From: Utricularia gibba
Taxonomy: Eukaryota > Streptophyta > Magnoliopsida > Lamiales > Lentibulariaceae
DNA length: 64,000 bases
Assembly: GCA_002189035.1 (NCBI GenBank)
Contig: NEEC01000002.1
Span: 682,001 to 746,000 of the forward strand
Direction of reading: 5' to 3'
A model generated the notes under the pieces. The model had not been told where the DNA came from. It worked only from the letters and a program-made list of their open reading frames with translations, and ran no database searches. Below, one piece after another: positions 59,901 to 64,000 of this stretch. Each line of letters starts with the position of its first letter. Positions within the stretch are counted from its first letter, which is position 1. Made by a program: the position numbers and the translations under genes.

Positions 59901-60539
59901 TAACCATCTTGTCAAAATCCTCCATCTCACTCTCTTACTTGCTCCACGACTTTGAACTTCATCAGCATCAGCTTTTTCAAGGTACTGATCTTTTTGTCAT
60001 CCAACCAATCCGCCTTGAAATGAGCACATCTGGGCTCACGTGTTCAGTATCTTGCATTCTCAGGATTACGACAGCAACGAGAAGTTCAAAATAAAAGACG
60101 ATCTGGTTAGTCACTTGCTGCCTGCATCCTACCAGGACATGATCGTCAGAGTCTACTCCAAGAAGCCTGACCTCGTAAGAAACCATCAATTATCACTCCC
60201 TTGGTTCCAATACAGACAACAGATTAATCTATTCTCCCTGCGTGGTGCGGTGCACAGGTGGAAGCCATCTCCGAGGCGTTTGAAAATTTTCAGCTGAAAA
60301 CCTATGGAATGAAAACGCAAGTCCATGCAACCCCTGACAAGAAGAAGAGAAAAAAACTCAAGGTCAGTTCCACCGGCGCTTAGCCATCAGTCATCTCAGA
60401 AGTCCTTTTGCTTGGCCCGGCCCCAGTGCATATAGGTTTCCCTTTCTGCACAAAATGCCTTTTTGTCTGCGCATGCATACAAGTGTTGTGCTTTGTGCAT
60501 AACGACTCCTTTTTGCTTCCCCCACAGCCCAATGGTTGA
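56915..60539 (+). CDS. VEN4: SAMHD1-like HD-domain dNTP triphosphohydrolase (VEN4 type)
   Basis: Plant relative of SAMHD1, which cuts dNTPs to nucleosides and triphosphate to balance nucleotide pools; Arabidopsis VENOSA4 is in this family. Seen: [45 protein letters not shown], then the metal-binding His and His-Asp of [20 protein letters not shown] and [40 protein letters not shown] supplies the distal Asp. Later [40 protein letters not shown] and the basic end [11 protein letters not shown]. About 19 exons, including 57510-57547 with a GC donor, 57657-57679 (23 nt) and a last coding exon of 12 nt (60528-60539). Frame intact throughout. No N-terminal SAM domain, as usual in plants. Confidence 0.94.
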
Positions 60540-60798
60540 TCTATCAATTACACATAATTAATTCTAGTTGTTTGCGATCTCATAGGCACCAAGTGTTTCA
60601 AAATTTGGGATTAAATTCGAACATATGATAATTATTTAAGTTCGATTTAATTTATTACAAAGACGATGGATTCAATTTTGAAAGGAGCGCTTACCCGATA
60701 ATCAGACTCTGTTTGTTACACATCATTGCATGGGTACTACTACCATTTATTGTAGTTGGCAAGACGATGGTTCAGCAACAGCATGTACTCCTACTGAC
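60540..60798. other. Convergent 3' flanks of VEN4-like and ALDH genes
   Basis: About 260 bp between convergent stop codons; no gene. The two 3' UTRs may overlap. Confidence 0.5.
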
Positions 60799-63482
60799 TC
60801 ACAGCCAAGCCGGGTTCTTGAGGGGTGTGACCACTGCCTTCACTTGCAGGTAATTCTTGAGACTGTACTCACCCTTCTCCCTTCCGATCCCACTCATCTT
60901 GTACCCGCCGAAGGGGATGGCGGCGTCGAACGTATCGAAGCAATTGATCCAAATAGTCCCTGCCCTCAAGGCCCTGGTCAATGTGTTCGCCGTGTCCAGA
61001 TTGTGAGTGAACACTCCAGCAGCAAGCCCATACTTGGTGTTGTTTGCTCTCTGGATCACTTCACCCAGATCTCTGCACCCAAAAATCCAGGTGGTGTAAT
61101 TAGCCCGTGTGTTCTCAAGTCTACAGCGTTGTCAACTTGGCACGTTGTTCCTATGGAGCATTACTTGTATTTGAGAACAGTCTGAACAGGCCCGAAGATC
61201 TCCTCTTTTGCAATCACCATGTCATCCTGGAATACGGGCAACCCAATGTAACCTTGTTGGCTGTTCTGTGCTCTTTGCTTGTTAAGTTAGCGATGGACGT
61301 ACCTTCACATCGGAGAAGACGGTGGGCTGAATGTAGTAGCCTTTGCTGCCGAGTCTGTCGCCCCCGGTTTCGAGGGTAGCTCCGGATTCTTGGCCGGCCC
61401 TGATGTACCCAAGGATCTTGCTGAACTGTTCTTGATCGATCTGAAATTGTTGTTCACATTGACGTAACAAGTTCATAGGGGCGTGTGTAAAGACTTCATC
61501 TGCTCATTGTGAACCATACCTGAGGGCCTTGCTCAATGCCTGTCCTGAAGGGATCCCCAACCAGGCGGTTCAAAGCACGGGCCTTTGCTTTCTCAAGAAA
61601 CTCATCATACACCTTCTCATGTACGTACGTCCTGGATCCAGCACAGCAGCATTGTCCCTTCAATGTTTTGATCCGGTCAGCTCAAATCAACCAGAAAAGT
61701 CATGAAAATAACCGCTGTGCAATGCTTTTTTGTGTAAGCATGGAGTACCTGGTTGAAGAACAGAGCAAAATGAGCAAGTTCGACGGCTAGATCCACATTG
61801 GCATCTTCACATACAATGAAAGGCGACTTCCCTCCAAGCTCCAGTGTAACTGGTTTCAGATTACTCTTGGCAGCCAGCTCAAGAACAATCTTCCCAGTCT
61901 CGGTTGAGCCGGTGAACGCAAGCTGCATACCATGGATCGCAAGTAATTTTAATCATGAGGAATGTTGCCACTTAAATATTAGAAGGTTCAAAGTATGGAG
62001 CAGAGTTCAGTTGCTTGTGAACAAAGAAAAAAGGTTCCTCGGTTATGATGGCAATGATCAATATACCTTGTCTACATCCATGTGATTACAAAGAGCCGCC
62101 CCTGCTGTTGGGCCGTACCCAGAAACAATGTTCAGGACTCCATCAGGAAGGCCAGCCTATCAGATGAATATTGGTACTCATCATTATCGACGCCAGTTTG
62201 AAATTCTACTGATATAAAACTCACAGAATGTGGAATGCTGCAAGGTTATGCATTACCTCATGTAATAGCTTTCCTACAAGAAATGCAGATAGCGGAGTTT
62301 GCTCTGCTGTTTTGAGAACAATGGTATTCCCACACGCCAGTGCTGGACCAACTTTCCAAGCGAACATGACTAGTGGAAAGTTCCATGGGATAATCTGACC
62401 CGCAACACCGATTGGTTCGTGCAGCGTTTGAACATGAAGAGCTCCATCTGCTGGAATAGTCATTCCGTGAATCTTATCTGCCCAGCCTGCAAAATAATAC
62501 AAAAAGAAGAGTCACGGAGAATCTGAAGTGTCCTCCAGCATTTATCTGTAGCGATCTTTTGGAAACTCACCAGCGTAGTAACGAAACAGTCGGACAAACA
62601 TGGGAACTTCTATTTGAGATGTTTGCTCGTATGGCTTGCCGCTGTCCCAAGTCTCTAGTGCTGCAATCTCATCGTTATTCTGTTCAACCAGATCTGCAAA
62701 ACGCAGCAGTATCCTTTGCCTTTCCTGAAGAAACCAAATACTTTCACGAACAAGGACCAAATGAACGTGAGAGAATAATCCAGAAAAGAGTATGTTACAT
62801 AAGCAGTCATCCTGGGCCATGGTCCCTCATCAAAAGCCTTTCGTGCTGAAGCTACTGCTCGATTAATGTCTTCCGCTTCACCTTCAGCAACATGTGCAAT
62901 CACTTCACCACTTCTAGGGTCCAGTGTTGGGAAAGTTTTCCCTGGTTTCAGAAAACATCATGGGTTAGCCCAGGAAAATACTCCATTTATGCAAAAAACA
63001 AGGACTTTAACCTGATGCTGCATCTACGAACTGTCCATTGATGAGAAGCTTATCATATAGGACGCTAACTGGTGCCTTGATTGGATCTTCAACGGCTGAT
63101 GCCGCTGCTGTGCTGTATCGGTAAATCCCTCTGCCTGCAGATCTTTGCTTTCCTGTAAAAACAGTTTTGATTTCAAAGCTGATGAATCAAAACACATATT
63201 CCATATACTGATCGCATGATTAAACAAACGAAAGAGGGCCTCTCTTTGACTTTAACACACGCAAATCCCTGTTCAAATCTCCCACCAGATTCTCAATAAA
63301 AAAACTCAGATTTGAAAACACGTCCCTGGTTCCACGCACAAAAAGAAAAAGAAAAGCCCGGCTCACTCATCCCCTTATCCACTCCTGATCAGGGTAAAAG
63401 GGAGTGGAGAAAAAAATATACCTCCACGCAAAATCGGATGAAGAGAACGAGATACAAGAGACGCGATCCTCCGAGTGGCCAT
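60799..63482 (-). CDS. ALDH2B: Mitochondrial aldehyde dehydrogenase, ALDH2B family
   Basis: NAD-dependent oxidation of acetaldehyde and other aldehydes to acids in the matrix. Seen: Arg/Ser-rich presequence [20 protein letters not shown], then [93 protein letters not shown], catalytic Glu in [14 protein letters not shown] and catalytic Cys in [20 protein letters not shown]. It continues [14 protein letters not shown] and [20 protein letters not shown], ending LKNPAWL at 60799-60801. About 11 exons. Start at 63482 gives the presequence at the very N terminus. Resembles Arabidopsis ALDH2B4/2B7. Intact. Confidence 0.97.
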
Positions 63483-64000
63483 CTCCGATCAAAAGGCAGC
63501 AGCAGAGAGAAGGTCAGCCACCCGCTTTCCAGTCAATCAATCGACCAGTAACTGAACAATATCCATGCGTAAGTGGATAAACTACAAAAAATATGGAGCA
63601 TTAAGTCCAAAAAGTCAAAATCGTAATTAGGTGGTGGGCTCTCACCTATTACATACCGTCGTGAGATGGGAACTTGCAACGGTGAAGAGAGCACGTTACA
63701 TTCCACAGAAACGTAAGTGAGGACGCAAGTGCAGTGTTGCGTAGGTAACGGAAAGTTACGACTCAAATACGGCTGAAGTTCCATGTTGGTAGAACACACA
63801 AAAAATTTGACGTGCCTATTCCCGCTCTCTTCTTTCACCCCTAACAACCCCACGTGGTGGATAAGCTGCATCGCGCCATCCATATCTATCTTCTCGGAGA
63901 ATTCATTCGGGTGAGCATCATCGTTTTCCGCCCATTCTCACTCTCGCAGAACACGACCGAGATCATATCCCGTCCGACCCAACGGAAATTGAAGAATATA
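63483..64000. promoter_or_regulatory. ALDH2B upstream region
   Basis: Leader and promoter side of the ALDH gene up to the window end. The 116-codon minus-strand frame 63533-63883 has no family resemblance. A neighbouring gene may begin beyond 64000. Confidence 0.45.

Overview
The window is nuclear DNA from a dicot-type flowering plant. The genes have many short GT-AG introns, the spacers are very AT-rich, and the products match plant families: ASY1, a WVD2-like microtubule protein, a trihelix GT-1 factor, galactinol synthase, BURP-domain proteins, a plant MATE transporter and a pentatricopeptide protein. I see no bacterial operons, CRISPR arrays or rRNA/tRNA genes. I recognise 22 protein genes in 64 kb, about one per 2.9 kb, so this is a compact gene-rich region. 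No intact transposon was found by eye. The species cannot be named from the sequence.

Layout. 0-12.9 kb: meiotic ASY1 (-, its 3' end cut by the window), cytosolic GAPDH (-), spindle-checkpoint MAD2 (+), GT-1 (-), WVD2-like 7 (+). 14.4-21.4 kb: AIRP2-type RING E3 (+), secreted GH5 glycosidase with a lectin-like tail (-), intronless PPR gene (-). 22.2-34.1 kb: ATP-citrate lyase A subunit (-), SRP receptor beta (+), galactinol synthase (+), a small membrane protein (-), beta carbonic anhydrase (-). 36.5-43.4 kb: three tandem BURP / polygalacturonase-1-beta-like genes (+). 44.7-53.4 kb: alpha/beta-hydrolase lipase (+), MATE transporter (+), RING-H2 protein (-), DUF707 membrane protein (-). 56.9-63.5 kb: SAMHD1/VEN4-like HD-domain dNTPase (+) and mitochondrial aldehyde dehydrogenase (-).

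The genes do not form one pathway, but there are local relationships. GAPC and MAD2 share a 379-bp divergent promoter holding two near-perfect mitotic MSA elements. ASY1 and MAD2, both HORMA-domain genes, lie either side of GAPC. GT-1/WDL7 and ACLA/SRP-receptor-beta are also divergent pairs. The BURP trio is a tandem array with several fresh local duplications, and its third member has lost most of its FxxY repeats.

Quality. Six secure and one possible reading-frame breaks occur in otherwise conserved plus-strand genes (SRP receptor beta, BURP A, BURP B, MATE). Every secure break is a loss of exactly one base, at or next to a G run. This looks more like systematic base under-calling in the assembly than several independent pseudogenes. 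Exon boundaries were read by eye from splice consensus and family similarity and may be off by a base or two.
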